In this document: positions 9,151 through 17,198 of the stretch, one piece after another
How positions within the stretch are numbered: the stretch's first letter is position 1
Layout: every line of letters begins with the position of its first letter
Assembly: GCF_027988105.1 (NCBI RefSeq)
Contig: NZ_JAQJZJ010000001.1
Location: 62,001 to 126,000 of the forward strand
Direction: 5' to 3'
DNA: 64,000 nt
DNA from: Pseudomonas aestuarii
Lineage (GTDB): Bacteria > Pseudomonadota > Gammaproteobacteria > Pseudomonadales > Pseudomonadaceae
Program-made: the position numbers and the translations under genes
The notes under the pieces: generated by a model
What the model saw: only the letters and a program-made list of their open reading frames with translations
Databases searched by the model: none
Told to the model about the DNA's origin: nothing

Positions 9151-9220
9151 CGAGCGGCGGCAGCTTATTGCTATAGTCGCGCGACTTAAGGTCGCAGTTG
9201 GTCTGCTCAGGAGAAACGCC

Positions 9221-9499
9221 ATGGCCAGAATTGAAGTGCAACGCCCCCATTCGCTGGGTCGCGAGGTCGCCCGGGAAAAAGCCGAGCAATTGGCCGAGCG
9301 CCTGGCCCGCGAGTACGCCGTGCGTTACAGCTGGAACGGCGACACCCTGGAATTCAAGCGCAGCGGTGCCGATGGTCGTATCGAGGTCGGCGAGGATCAG
9401 GTACGTGTGCAACTCAACCTTGGTCTGCTGCTGTCTGCCATGAGCGGCAGCATCAAGCGGGAAATCGAAGAGGTGCTGGATAAGAGCCTCAAGGCCTGA
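9221..9499 (+). CDS. Polyhydroxyalkanoic acid system family protein
   Basis: A 92-residue protein of the family annotated as PHA granule-region protein, found next to pha loci in pseudomonads. It begins MARIEVQRPHSLG and has a conserved IEVGEDQVRVQLNLGLLLSAMSG core; no signal peptide or membrane segment. Its role in PHA metabolism is only inferred from position. The ATG at 9221 has AGGAGA about 7 bases upstream. The 186 bases after it hold the phaI promoter region. Confidence 0.8.
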   Translation: MARIEVQRPHSLGREVAREKAEQLAERLAREYAVRYSWNGDTLEFKRSGADGRIEVGEDQVRVQLNLGLLLSAMSGSIKREIEEVLDKSLKA

Positions 9500-9594
9500 G
9501 CGGCGGTGAAAAACGCGCGCCTATTGCGGCCACCTGCGCACGCTCCCTGCTGGCGTTGTGTATGCGCGCAGGCTCGGCTGATGTTTTTTCGCGA

Positions 9595-9613
9595 CTAGTA
9601 TGTGGTTTCTAAT
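9595..9613 (+). promoter_or_regulatory. Motif shared with the phaC1 upstream region
   Basis: CTAGTATGTGGTTTCTAAT lies 72 bases before the phaI start. It shares TAG-N7-TTTCTAAT, with identical spacing, with the minus strand of the phaC1 upstream region (16647-16664). A common regulator such as PhaD, which is known to control both promoters in P. putida, is the natural candidate, but binding is not shown. Confidence 0.45.
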
Positions 9614-9685
9614 TTTCCTCGATATCGTGTGTTCAAGCCTGCATTCCGTGGGCGTTTCCTCAAACCACTGCGCGTGAGGTGCACC

Positions 9686-10126
9686 ATGTCGAAAGCTATC
9701 GTGAAGAAGAAGGTTGAAGTCGAAGATAAAGCCACCGTGCTGACCGACGTCAAAGTCTATGCCCGCAAGATCTGGCTGGCTGGCCTGGGCGCCTATGCCA
9801 AGGCCGGGCAGGAAGGCTTCGAGTATTTCAAGGAGCTGGTCAAGAGCGGCGAAAGTGTCGAAGAGCAGGGCAAGAAGCTGGTCAGCGAGCAAGTCGAGGC
9901 AGCCAATAGCCAGATCGACCAAGTCAAGAGCAACGTGACCGGCAACGTCAGTAGCGTAAAAGGTAAAGTCGAAGTACAGCTCGATAAAATCGAGAAGGCT
10001 TTCGACGCTCGTGTGGCCAGTGCGCTCAACCGTATCGGCATCCCGTCCCGGCAGGACGTTGCAGCACTCTCTGCTAAGCTTGATGAGCTGAGCGCGTTGC
10101 TCGAGCAAGTCGCGCGTACCAAATAA
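9686..10126 (+). CDS. phaI: Phasin PhaI
   Basis: A 146-residue PHA granule-associated phasin. The conserved VYARKIWLAGLGAYAKAGQEG amphipathic segment (residues about 23-43) binds the granule surface; the rest is helical with coiled-coil-like heptads and ends in DVAALSAKLDELSALLEQ. Phasins cover the polymer surface and control granule number. The ATG at 9686 follows GAGGTGCACC and is preferred to an upstream in-frame TTG. phaF follows after 10 bases, so the two form one unit. Confidence 0.92.
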   Translation: MSKAIVKKKVEVEDKATVLTDVKVYARKIWLAGLGAYAKAGQEGFEYFKELVKSGESVEEQGKKLVSEQVEAANSQIDQVKSNVTGNVSSVKGKVEVQLDKIEKAFDARVASALNRIGIPSRQDVAALSAKLDELSALLEQVARTK

Positions 10127-10136
10127 GGAGAACAGC

Positions 10137-10847
10137 ATGGCCGTCAAAAAGAAAACCGAAAAGCAGACCAGTTCCTGGATCGGCGAAGTTGAAAAATACT
10201 CGCGGCAGATCTGGTTGGCAGGTCTGGGTGCTTACTCCAAAGTCAGCAAGGACGGCACCAAGCTGTTCGATACGCTGGTCAAGGATGGCGAAAAGGCCGA
10301 GAAGCAGGCCAAGAGCGAAGTCGAGAAGCAGGTCGATGCAGTGAAGTCCACTGTCGAGTCGAAGGTGGGCAGCACCAAGTCCAGGGTCGACGAAGTCAAG
10401 GACCGTGCGATCGGCAAGTGGGGCGAGCTGGAGGAAGCGTTCGACAAGCGTCTGAACAATGCCATTTCGCGTCTCGGCGTACCCAGCCGCAATGAAGTGA
10501 AAGCACTCAACGCCAAGGTCGAAAGCCTGACCAAGCAGATCGAGCAATTGACCGGTGTCTCAGTCAAATCGGTCAAGCCGGCAGCCAAGCCGGCAGCCAA
10601 AGCCGCTGCGAAGCCTGCAGTCAAAGCTGCGGCCAAACCGGCCGCTAAGGCTGCCGCCAAGCCTGCGACCAAGGCAGTTGCGAAACCTGTAGCCAAGGCT
10701 GTGACCAAGCCCGCCGCCAAGCCCGCCGCAAAAGCAGTCGCCAAACCGGCGGTCAAGCCTGCTGCCGCACCAGTGGCCGCTGAGCCAGCGGCCACTCCGG
10801 CGCCAGCGCCTGCCGCTACTCCAGCAACACCGGTCAGCCAGTCCTAA
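10137..10847 (+). CDS. phaF: Phasin/nucleoid-associated protein PhaF
   Basis: A 236-residue two-part protein. Residues 1-140 are a phasin domain paralogous to PhaI (YSRQIWLAGLGAYSK), with a long helix ending in a leucine-zipper-like VESLTKQIEQL. Residues about 145-236 are a histone H1-like tail of Ala-Lys-Pro repeats (AAKPAAK type), which in PhaF binds DNA non-specifically. The family helps segregate PHA granules between daughter cells by linking them to the nucleoid. A hairpin follows the stop. Confidence 0.95.
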   Translation: MAVKKKTEKQTSSWIGEVEKYSRQIWLAGLGAYSKVSKDGTKLFDTLVKDGEKAEKQAKSEVEKQVDAVKSTVESKVGSTKSRVDEVKDRAIGKWGELEEAFDKRLNNAISRLGVPSRNEVKALNAKVESLTKQIEQLTGVSVKSVKPAAKPAAKAAAKPAVKAAAKPAAKAAAKPATKAVAKPVAKAVTKPAAKPAAKAVAKPAVKPAAAPVAAEPAATPAPAPAATPATPVSQS

Positions 10848-10866
10848 AGACTGACAGCGGTAACCA

Positions 10867-10895
10867 CAAACGCCCGGCCTAGTGCCGGGCGTTTG
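10867..10895. terminator. Bidirectional hairpin between phaF and phaD
   Basis: CAAACGCCCGGC (10867-10878) and GCCGGGCGTTTG (10884-10895) pair perfectly over 12 bp with loop CTAGT. It is placed 19 bases after phaF and before the convergent phaD. The T-run is short (three), but position and stem strength support termination on both strands. Confidence 0.75.
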
Positions 10896-10929
10896 CGGTT
10901 GTGTCTACGCTGGATTCAGCTGTGCAGAC

Positions 10930-11544
10930 TCAGGTTTCCAGGTAGCGCTGTGCCAGGTGTTCGGCAGCGAAGCGTGATTCGCTGGTCAGGTGTGGCGCCA
11001 CCAGCATCATCACCTGATAGACCACCAGCCGACTCTCGCCCTCGCGGCCGATGATGCGCTGATAGTCGAGAGAGAACAGCAGGGTCATGGTGATCTGCTC
11101 GACCAGCTGGCCGAGGGCATTGGTATCGCTGACCAGCTGTTTTTCCGCCTTCAGGCGCGCCAGCAGCGATGCCAGGGTGCGCTTCAAGGCGTTCAGCCAG
11201 TTACGGATGCCGCGTGCCAGCTTTGGCAGGCGCCCGGCCAGGTTGGACAGGTCCTGGAACAGGAAACAGTAGTGCGCCATGCGCTCGACGATCAGGTGCA
11301 GGAACAGCCAGTAGTCTTCGACATCCAGGCGTACGTCCTCTGGAGGGTTGAGCAGCGGCGCCAGTTCTGCCTGGAAGCGCTCGAGAAGACCGAGTATCAG
11401 CGGTTCTTTACCGTGGAAATGGTAATACAGGTTGCCCGGACTGATGCCCAGTTCATTGGCGATTTCCAGGACGGAGACGTTTGGTTCGCCTTGCTGGTTG
11501 AACAGCATCAGCGCGCATTCGAGGATACGATCGCGGGTTTTCAT
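10930..11544 (-). CDS. phaD: TetR-family transcriptional regulator PhaD
   Basis: A 204-residue TetR-type regulator. The N-terminal helix-turn-helix is ILECALMLFNQQGEPNVSVLEIANELGISPGNLYYHF; the C-terminal domain is all-helical and probably binds an acyl-CoA-type ligand. In P. putida PhaD activates the phaC1 and phaI promoters when a beta-oxidation intermediate is bound. Position after phaC2 and facing phaF is diagnostic. Candidate targets here are the shared motif at 9595-9613 and its counterpart at 16647-16665. Confidence 0.93.
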   Translation of the reverse strand: MKTRDRILECALMLFNQQGEPNVSVLEIANELGISPGNLYYHFHGKEPLILGLLERFQAELAPLLNPPEDVRLDVEDYWLFLHLIVERMAHYCFLFQDLSNLAGRLPKLARGIRNWLNALKRTLASLLARLKAEKQLVSDTNALGQLVEQITMTLLFSLDYQRIIGREGESRLVVYQVMMLVAPHLTSESRFAAEHLAQRYLET

Positions 11545-11581
11545 CCGGTCTTCTTATGCTGACAGGGGCGGCTGGAAAATA

Positions 11582-11607
11582 ACCGGCCGAAGTGAGCTTC
11601 GGCCGGT
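11582..11607 (-). terminator. Hairpin downstream of phaC2
   Basis: ACCGGCCGAAG (11582-11592) and CTTCGGCCGGT (11597-11607) form an 11-bp perfect stem with a 4-base loop, 18 bases after the phaC2 stop. On the minus strand it is followed by TATTTTCC, a weak T-run. It may attenuate read-through into phaD. Confidence 0.6.
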
Positions 11608-11625
11608 GCTCGGTAACGTGCGCTG

Positions 11626-13308
11626 TTAGCGCACATGCACATAGGTGCCGGGGGCCGCTTCCATTGCGGGGTAATGCGGATTGCCCAAGGCTACACGGGT
11701 ATCGCGTTGCTCGCCGGCGTGCTCCTGGATCCAGTTCAGCCACTGCGGCCACCAGCTTCCGTCGTGCTTCTGGGCGTCATGGTACCAGGCGCGCGGGTCG
11801 CCGCTGAGCTTGCCGCTCTCGAGGTAGTTGGCCTTGGGGTTGCCCGGCGGGTTGAGGATGCTCTGGATGTGCCCGCTATTGGACAGGATGAAGCGCTTGT
11901 CGCCGCCGATCAGCAGGCTCGAGCGGTACACCGCGTCCCAGGGGGTGATGTGGTCGTTGATGCCGGCGACATTGAAACTGTCGACCGTGACCTTGCGCAG
12001 GTCGACCGGTGTGCCGCAGATTTCCAGGCCGCCGGCACGGATCAACGGGTTGTGTTGGAAGAAGTCGATCAGGTCGCCATGCAGGGCGGCGGGCAGGCGG
12101 GTACTGTCGTTGTTCCAGTAGAGAATGTCGAAGGCCGGCGGCTGCTTGCCGAGCAGGTAGTTGTTGATCCAGTAGTTCCAGATCAGGTCGTTGGGGCGCA
12201 TCCAGGCGAACACCCGGGCCATGTCGCGACCGTCCAGCACGCCTTGCTGGTAGGAGCGGCGCTTGGCCGCTTCCAGGGTTTTTTCATCGGCGAAAAGCAT
12301 AGCCGGGCTGTCCAGTTGACTGTCCAGCAGGCTGACCAGATAGGTGGCGCTGGCGACCTTGCGCAGCTGCCGCTTGGCTTGCAGGTGCCCCTGCAAGGCG
12401 GCGATGGTCAGGCCGCCGGCGCAGGCGCCGAGCAAGTTGACATCCTTGCTGGCGGTAATCGCCCGACAGACATCGATGGCCTCCTCGACCGCCTGCACAT
12501 AGCTCGACAGGCCCCACTCGCGATGACGTGCGTCCGGGTTGCGCCAGCTCACCACGAAGACCTGCAAGCCGTTCTTCAGGGCGTACTGGACGAAGCTCTT
12601 GTCGGGTGACAGGTCGAAGATGTAGTACTTGTTGATCTGTGGCGGCACGATCAGCAGCGGCCGCGCGAACTGCTTCTCGCTCATCGGCTTGTACTGGATC
12701 AGCTCCAGCAGTTCATTACGGAACACCACCGCGCCGGGGGTGGCGGCCAGGCTGCGGCCGACTTCGAAGGCCTGCTTGTTGACCTGGCTGGGCAGGCCGT
12801 CGTTGTGCAGCAGGTCGTCAAACAGATGGCCCAGACCTTTGAGTACGCTGCTGCCGCCACTGTTGAACAGTTCCTTGAGCGCCAATGGGTTGAGCAGGGT
12901 GTTGGTGGGGGACAGGGCATCGCCGAGGATGCTGACGACGAAGCGCGCACGGGTGCGATCGTCGGCGCTCATGTCGCTTTCCTCTATCCAGTTATCCAGC
13001 TGATGCTGCCAGGCCAGGTAGGCTTGCAGGCCGCGCCGGTAAAACGGATTGAGTTGCCAGGTCGGATCGGCAAAGCGCGAATCCCTCGGGTTGACCTTGT
13101 GCGGCGTGTCGCCGAGCAGGACGCGCCCCAGCTGTCCGCCCAGGGCCAGTGCGTGTCGGGCGCTGTGAACCGGCTGGCGCAAGCCCTGCAAGGCCAGGCT
13201 GCGCAGGGTGGACAGCATGTCTCTGGCACGTAGGCCAGCGACCGCGCTCTGGGCGTTCATCGAGCCGGCCGAGGCCGGGAGGTTGCGTGTCGAAGGTTGT
13301 TTGCGCAT
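11626..13308 (-). CDS. phaC2: Class II poly(R)-hydroxyalkanoic acid synthase PhaC2
   Basis: A 560-residue medium-chain-length PHA synthase that polymerises (R)-3-hydroxyacyl-CoA on the granule surface. The lipase-like box is LLGACAGG with the nucleophile at Cys296; INDHITPWD supplies the Asp and SNSGHIQSILNPPG the His. The alpha/beta-hydrolase core spans roughly residues 210-520. Compared with PhaC1 it has a different N-terminus (MRKQPSTRNLPASAG) and C-terminal region. The 421-base gap before it suggests it has its own promoter. Confidence 0.96.
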   Translation of the reverse strand: MRKQPSTRNLPASAGSMNAQSAVAGLRARDMLSTLRSLALQGLRQPVHSARHALALGGQLGRVLLGDTPHKVNPRDSRFADPTWQLNPFYRRGLQAYLAWQHQLDNWIEESDMSADDRTRARFVVSILGDALSPTNTLLNPLALKELFNSGGSSVLKGLGHLFDDLLHNDGLPSQVNKQAFEVGRSLAATPGAVVFRNELLELIQYKPMSEKQFARPLLIVPPQINKYYIFDLSPDKSFVQYALKNGLQVFVVSWRNPDARHREWGLSSYVQAVEEAIDVCRAITASKDVNLLGACAGGLTIAALQGHLQAKRQLRKVASATYLVSLLDSQLDSPAMLFADEKTLEAAKRRSYQQGVLDGRDMARVFAWMRPNDLIWNYWINNYLLGKQPPAFDILYWNNDSTRLPAALHGDLIDFFQHNPLIRAGGLEICGTPVDLRKVTVDSFNVAGINDHITPWDAVYRSSLLIGGDKRFILSNSGHIQSILNPPGNPKANYLESGKLSGDPRAWYHDAQKHDGSWWPQWLNWIQEHAGEQRDTRVALGNPHYPAMEAAPGTYVHVR

Positions 13309-13729
13309 TGGGGCGACACTCCAAAACTATCCGTGATCAGGGAGCAGTACAGCAAGGCTTGTACCAAGAGGCTGCGGGTTCGCCGTCTAGACTAGCTCAG
13401 CCTGTCTCCAGGCATGTGGCTGCGTGGACAACCTGGCGGCGGAATCCTCGGCTCTGCACCAAGATGGGGAGGCCAGGGATCGTGCGTGCCCCACTCGGCC
13501 CTGTGAGCGTGAACCTATTGGGCTCGGCGGGCGAGGGTTATTTGCCCGCTGATCTGCGATCGTGAAACTTTCGGCTGCCGTCGCGACGGCCGCGCCCAGG
13601 CGGCGGGCAACGCCAGCAGCGGCGTGAGTATTTTGCTGCATACCCCCGCTTTTCACGCAGCGCAAGCATGCTGCGGGCGTTCGTCGAGGACCGGAGTCGC
13701 GAGCAATTTTCAGCGTCTCTCGGTGCGGC
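13309..13729. other. 421-base gap between phaZ and phaC2
   Basis: No convincing gene is seen. The stretch contains a 14-bp perfect palindrome GCCGTCGCGACGGC (13577-13590) and, 39 bases before the phaC2 start, an inverted repeat GTACA/TGTAC (13347-13364) that could be an operator. Other gaps in the pha locus are below 190 bases except the phaC1 leader, so an independent phaC2 promoter here is plausible. Confidence 0.5.
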
Positions 13730-14587
13730 TCAGTTCTGGCGAGCAGGGGCAGGTTGGGGGTGCATCACTGCCGGCTGGCGCTCTTCGGCGAGGAATTTCA
13801 TGATCAGCGGTGCCACTACGCCGGCACGCGTCACCAGGAACAGGTGACCATCGTCGATTACATGCAGATCGGAGTTCGGGATGCGCCAGGCCAGCAGGCG
13901 CATGTTGATCAGCGGGATCAGCGGGTCGTCGTCGCCGGCCAGCACCAGGGTCGGTTGGCGGATCTTGTGCAGCCAGTGGATGCTGGTCCAGCCAAGGCCG
14001 GCGAACAGCTGCCAGTAGTAGCCCATCTTGCCGCCCGAACGCACCTTGCTGGCATGTGCCAGGGCCAGCTTGGGGTCGCGGCGGAAGGCGCCACCATAGA
14101 TGTCCGGAGCGATCTGCACGCCATAGGATGGCTGCACATAGCGCCGCGGGCTGGCCATGCGCCAGAGCACTTTGGGCTTGCCCGGTACCATCACCGCACC
14201 GGCCGAGGTGGCCGCCAGCACCAGCTTCTTGCAGCGTTCCGGGTAGTCATGGGCGAACTGTTGTGCCAGGGCGCCGCCCCAGGACACGCCGATTACATTG
14301 ACCTGACCGTAGTCCAGGTAATCCAGCATGCGTGCTGCCAGTTTGGCCAGTCCAGGGAAGCGGTACGGGGTGCTGGGAGTCGAGGAGCCCCCGACCCCTG
14401 GCACGTCGAAGGCGATCACTTCGAGATCGCTGTCGAGCGCTCGAACGAAGGGCATGACCAGTTCCAGGTTGGCGCCGATACCATTGAAAATCAGCAGCGG
14501 CGCCATCTTTCCACTGCCGGGACGAACGGCGGTACGGATGGTTTGACCATCCAGGTCAATGGTGCGGAATACAAATGGTAACGACAT
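13730..14587 (-). CDS. phaZ: Intracellular medium-chain-length PHA depolymerase PhaZ
   Basis: A 285-residue alpha/beta-hydrolase that releases 3-hydroxy fatty acids from stored PHA. The nucleophile box GVSWGG places Ser at residue 102, with DLDGQTIRTAVRPG and LIFNGIGANLELV near the N-terminus as family hallmarks. DDDPLIPL and DDGHLFL near the C-terminus fit the acid and the histidine of the triad. The ATG at 14587 (MSLPFVFRT) gives the normal length; an upstream in-frame start would add 9 residues. It sits between the two synthases as usual. Confidence 0.95.
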   Translation of the reverse strand: MSLPFVFRTIDLDGQTIRTAVRPGSGKMAPLLIFNGIGANLELVMPFVRALDSDLEVIAFDVPGVGGSSTPSTPYRFPGLAKLAARMLDYLDYGQVNVIGVSWGGALAQQFAHDYPERCKKLVLAATSAGAVMVPGKPKVLWRMASPRRYVQPSYGVQIAPDIYGGAFRRDPKLALAHASKVRSGGKMGYYWQLFAGLGWTSIHWLHKIRQPTLVLAGDDDPLIPLINMRLLAWRIPNSDLHVIDDGHLFLVTRAGVVAPLIMKFLAEERQPAVMHPQPAPARQN

Positions 14588-14732
14588 GCGCGCAAGCCCT
14601 ATGAATGAAAACACTGGGTGAGACCGTCCCGGTCACGCCCAGAACAAACCTGGTCGCCCACGTGGCCAATATGACGGTTGGGCGAGCGGCACTTCCAGGT
14701 GCCGCGGGCAGCGGTGCGCAGGGCGCAGTCGA

Positions 14733-16412
14733 TCAACGTTCGTGTACGTAGGTTCCAGGTGCTGGCTCGCCAGGCGGGAACTGTTTGTTGCCCAGCTTGG
14801 TCGGCGCTTTTTTGCTGGGGCCGGAGCGCTCGGTCAGCCACTTCTGCCAGTGCAGCCACCAGGAGTCGGTGTGTTTGGTTGCACTTGCCTGCCAGTCTTT
14901 CGGCTCGAAGGGCATTTCCGTGTTGGTCATGTAGCGCGACTTGGGATTGCCCGGCGGGTTGAGGATGCTCTGGATATGCCCGCTGCTGGACAGGACGAAC
15001 TCGCATTTGCCGCCGAACAGGTGTACCGACCTGTAGCACGCCTCCCAGGGGGTGATGTGATCGGTGGTGCCGGCGAGGCAAAAGACGTCGCAGGTGACCT
15101 GCTTGAGGTCGATCGGCGTGCCACAGACTTCCAGCGCGCCGGCACGGATCAGCGGATTGGTCTTGAACATGTCGATGAACTCGCCATGCAGCGCGGCGGG
15201 CAGGCGGGTGGTGTCGTTGTTCCAGTGGAGGATGTCGAACACCGGCGGTTCGTTGCCGAGCAGGTAGTTGTTGACCCAGTAGTTCCAGATCAGGTCGTTG
15301 GGGCGCATCCAGGCAAACACCTTGGCCATGTCGCTGCCCTCGATAACGCCGGCCTGGTAGGAACGGCGCTTGGCCATCTCCAGGGTATTCTCGTCGGCGA
15401 ACAGTGCGACCTGGGTGTCCAGTTTGTTGTCCAGCACGCTGACCAGCAGGGTCAGGGCGTGAACCTTGTGCTCGCCAAGCGCCGCATAGTGGCCGAGCAG
15501 CGAGGCAGTGGTCATGCCGCCGGAGCAGGCCCCGAGCATGTTGATGTCCTTGCTGCCGGTGATCGCGATGACCGCCTCGATGGCTTCCTTGAGCGCCTCG
15601 ATATAGCTCGACAGGCCCCACTCGCGGTGTGCCTTGGTCGGGTTGCGCCAGCTGACCACGAAGGTCTGCACGCCGCTGCGCAACAGGAAGCGCGCCAGGC
15701 TCTTCTCTGGCGACAGGTCGAACACATAGAACTTGTTGATCTGCGGAGGCACCACCAGCAACGGGCGCTCATGCACCTGTTCGGTGGCCGAACTGTACTG
15801 GATCAGTTCCAGCACTTGATTGCGGAACACTACTGCGCCTTCGGTGGTCGCCAGGCTCTTGCCGACCTCGAAGGCCTTCATGTCGACCTGGCTGGGCATG
15901 CCGCCGTTATTGACAATGTCCTTGGCCAGGTGCGACAGGCCATCGAGCAGGCTCTTGCCGCCGGTCTCGAAGAAGCGCTTGACCGCTGCCGGGTTGGCCA
16001 TGCTGTTGCTCGGCGCCATGGCGTCGATCATCAGGTTGATGACGAAGTGGCCACGGCTGGCGTCCTGTTCCGACAGATTGCTGTGCTCGACCCAGTCATG
16101 CAGCTCGTTGCGCCAGGCCAGGTAGGTTTGTAGATAGCGCTTGTACAGCGGATTCTGGCTCCAAGCCGGATCAGCGAAACGGCGGTCGCCACTCTCGGGC
16201 TGCAGCTCGGAATTGCCTAGCAGAACGTTCTTCAGCTCCACGGCGAAATGAGCGACGTGTTTGGCGCTGTGAAACGGTTGTCGGATGGCCTGGGTGAGCA
16301 CCGTGCGTGCCGACGTAAGCAGGTCCTTGCTTTGGATGCCGACGATCGGGTTCAGGCCGAGAGTGTTCTCTGACGCTTGGCGTTTCAGATCATCATTGCT
16401 TTTTTCAGACAT
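14733..16412 (-). CDS. phaC1: Class II poly(R)-hydroxyalkanoic acid synthase PhaC1
   Basis: A 559-residue PHA synthase, the first gene of the phaC1-Z-C2-D set. The nucleophile is Cys296 in MLGACSGG, with TTDHITPWE and SSSGHIQSILNPPG giving the rest of the Cys-Asp-His triad. It accepts C6-C14 (R)-3-hydroxyacyl-CoAs in this class. The ATG at 16412 has GGAG about 9 bases upstream. The 340-base leader carries a sigma-54-like site and a TTAGA/TCTAA inverted repeat. phaZ follows after 145 bases. Confidence 0.97.
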   Translation of the reverse strand: MSEKSNDDLKRQASENTLGLNPIVGIQSKDLLTSARTVLTQAIRQPFHSAKHVAHFAVELKNVLLGNSELQPESGDRRFADPAWSQNPLYKRYLQTYLAWRNELHDWVEHSNLSEQDASRGHFVINLMIDAMAPSNSMANPAAVKRFFETGGKSLLDGLSHLAKDIVNNGGMPSQVDMKAFEVGKSLATTEGAVVFRNQVLELIQYSSATEQVHERPLLVVPPQINKFYVFDLSPEKSLARFLLRSGVQTFVVSWRNPTKAHREWGLSSYIEALKEAIEAVIAITGSKDINMLGACSGGMTTASLLGHYAALGEHKVHALTLLVSVLDNKLDTQVALFADENTLEMAKRRSYQAGVIEGSDMAKVFAWMRPNDLIWNYWVNNYLLGNEPPVFDILHWNNDTTRLPAALHGEFIDMFKTNPLIRAGALEVCGTPIDLKQVTCDVFCLAGTTDHITPWEACYRSVHLFGGKCEFVLSSSGHIQSILNPPGNPKSRYMTNTEMPFEPKDWQASATKHTDSWWLHWQKWLTERSGPSKKAPTKLGNKQFPPGEPAPGTYVHER

Positions 16413-16550
16413 CTACGACGCTCCATTGTCCTGAGACGAATACCGGCGTGTTGCTGTGCAAGGCGACACGGGACGAGGGCCGGGTATTGCTCGGGTTACC
16501 GGGGGCGGAACTGATCCGCTTCTAAAATCTAAGCACCTGGCCTGGCCAAA

Positions 16551-16567
16551 TGCAGGGAACCTGCCAG
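16551..16567 (-). promoter_or_regulatory. Sigma-54-like promoter of phaC1
   Basis: The minus strand reads CTGGCAGGTTCCCTGCA: GG at -24 (16565-16564) and GC at -12 (16553-16552) with the required 10-base spacing, close to the consensus TGGCAC-N5-TTGCA. It lies about 140 bases before the phaC1 ATG. RpoN involvement in phaC1 expression has been reported for some pseudomonads. A sigma-70 promoter could also be present. Confidence 0.55.
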
Positions 16568-16647
16568 TTCCTTGGTTACCCGAGTTTGTTGATTTGCGCA
16601 AGCTTGCCGCGATACGGGCAAATGCGTGGTGAGTATGCCGAGATAGA

Positions 16648-16665
16648 TTAGAAAGTGCGCTCTAA
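16648..16665. promoter_or_regulatory. TTAGA-N8-TCTAA inverted repeat upstream of phaC1
   Basis: TTAGAAAGTGCGCTCTAA has 5-bp perfect arms, a size typical of TetR-family operators, and lies about 85 bases upstream of the sigma-54-like site. Its minus strand shares TAG-N7-TTTCTAAT with the phaI upstream region. This makes it the best visible candidate for a PhaD or activator site. Confidence 0.45.
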
Positions 16666-16752
16666 CCTCGGCTAGCACGGTCTTGCAGGTGGACCCGACC
16701 GCCCGTTGCAGGCGGCTGGGTCCGGTGCAGAGGCTCTGGCTCGGCTGTTGGG

Positions 16753-17127
16753 CTAGAGCATCAGCTTGACCACGAACTCGTCGGGGTCGCGGGATTTTCC
16801 GGCAGCCGCGAGCGCGGCCAGGTAGTCGGCCCATAAACGATCCTTATGAGTGGCCAGTTCATACAGATAGTCCCAGCTGAACAGGCCACTGTCGTGGCCA
16901 TCGTCGAAGCAGAGCTTCAGGGCGTAATTGCCGGCCGGCTCGACGCCGCTCAGGGCGACGTGCAGCTTGCCGGTCTGCAGGATCGGCTTGCCATGGCCTT
17001 GCACCTCGGCCGAGGGTGAGTGCACGCGCAGGAACTCGGCAGTCAGGCTGTAGCTTTCGCCGGCGTACTGCAGTTCCAGGGTGCGCGATGCTTTGTGCAG
17101 TTTGACGGCGCTGGGAATGTGCATCAT
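16753..17127 (-). CDS. DUF971 domain protein
   Basis: A 124-residue protein consisting of the DUF971 (gamma-butyrobetaine hydroxylase-like N-terminal) domain: LHKASRTLELQYAGESYSLTAEFLRVHSPSAEVQGHG at the start and ALKLCFDDGHDSGLFSWDYLYELA in the middle. In eukaryotic hydroxylases the domain binds zinc, but the stand-alone bacterial form has no agreed function. No signal peptide. It lies between hslU and phaC1 as in other pseudomonads, separated from hslU by a 17-bp inverted repeat. Confidence 0.85.
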   Translation of the reverse strand: MMHIPSAVKLHKASRTLELQYAGESYSLTAEFLRVHSPSAEVQGHGKPILQTGKLHVALSGVEPAGNYALKLCFDDGHDSGLFSWDYLYELATHKDRLWADYLAALAAAGKSRDPDEFVVKLML

Positions 17128-17141
17128 TGATGCCCCGCTGT

Positions 17142-17184
17142 TGTAGGCGCCTGCTTGCGGTGATCCGGCAAGCAGGCGCCTACA
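17142..17184. terminator. 17-bp perfect inverted repeat between hslU and the DUF971 gene
   Basis: TGTAGGCGCCTGCTTGC (17142-17158) and GCAAGCAGGCGCCTACA (17168-17184) pair perfectly with a 9-base loop, 14 bases downstream of hslU on the minus strand. There is no clear T-run. The TGTAGG...CCTACA ends resemble Pseudomonas REP-type palindromes, so it may be both a repeat unit and a transcript end. Confidence 0.65.
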
Positions 17185-17198
17185 GGTTGGCTGTTGAG

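Larger units (their letters stand above)
16413..16752. other. 340-base regulatory region upstream of phaC1
   Basis: No gene is supported. On the minus strand it holds a sigma-54-like promoter and, further upstream, an 18-bp inverted repeat, both listed separately. Another inverted arrangement, CTTAGATTTTAGAAG, sits at 16518-16532 on the minus strand between the sigma-54-like site and the phaC1 start. The DUF971 gene ends at the far side. Confidence 0.6.

Noticed and set aside
13577..13590. 14-bp palindrome GCCGTCGCGACGGC as an operator
   Set aside because: It is GC-only-biased and far from any start codon; in DNA this GC-rich such palindromes can occur by chance, so it is listed only as part of the gap.
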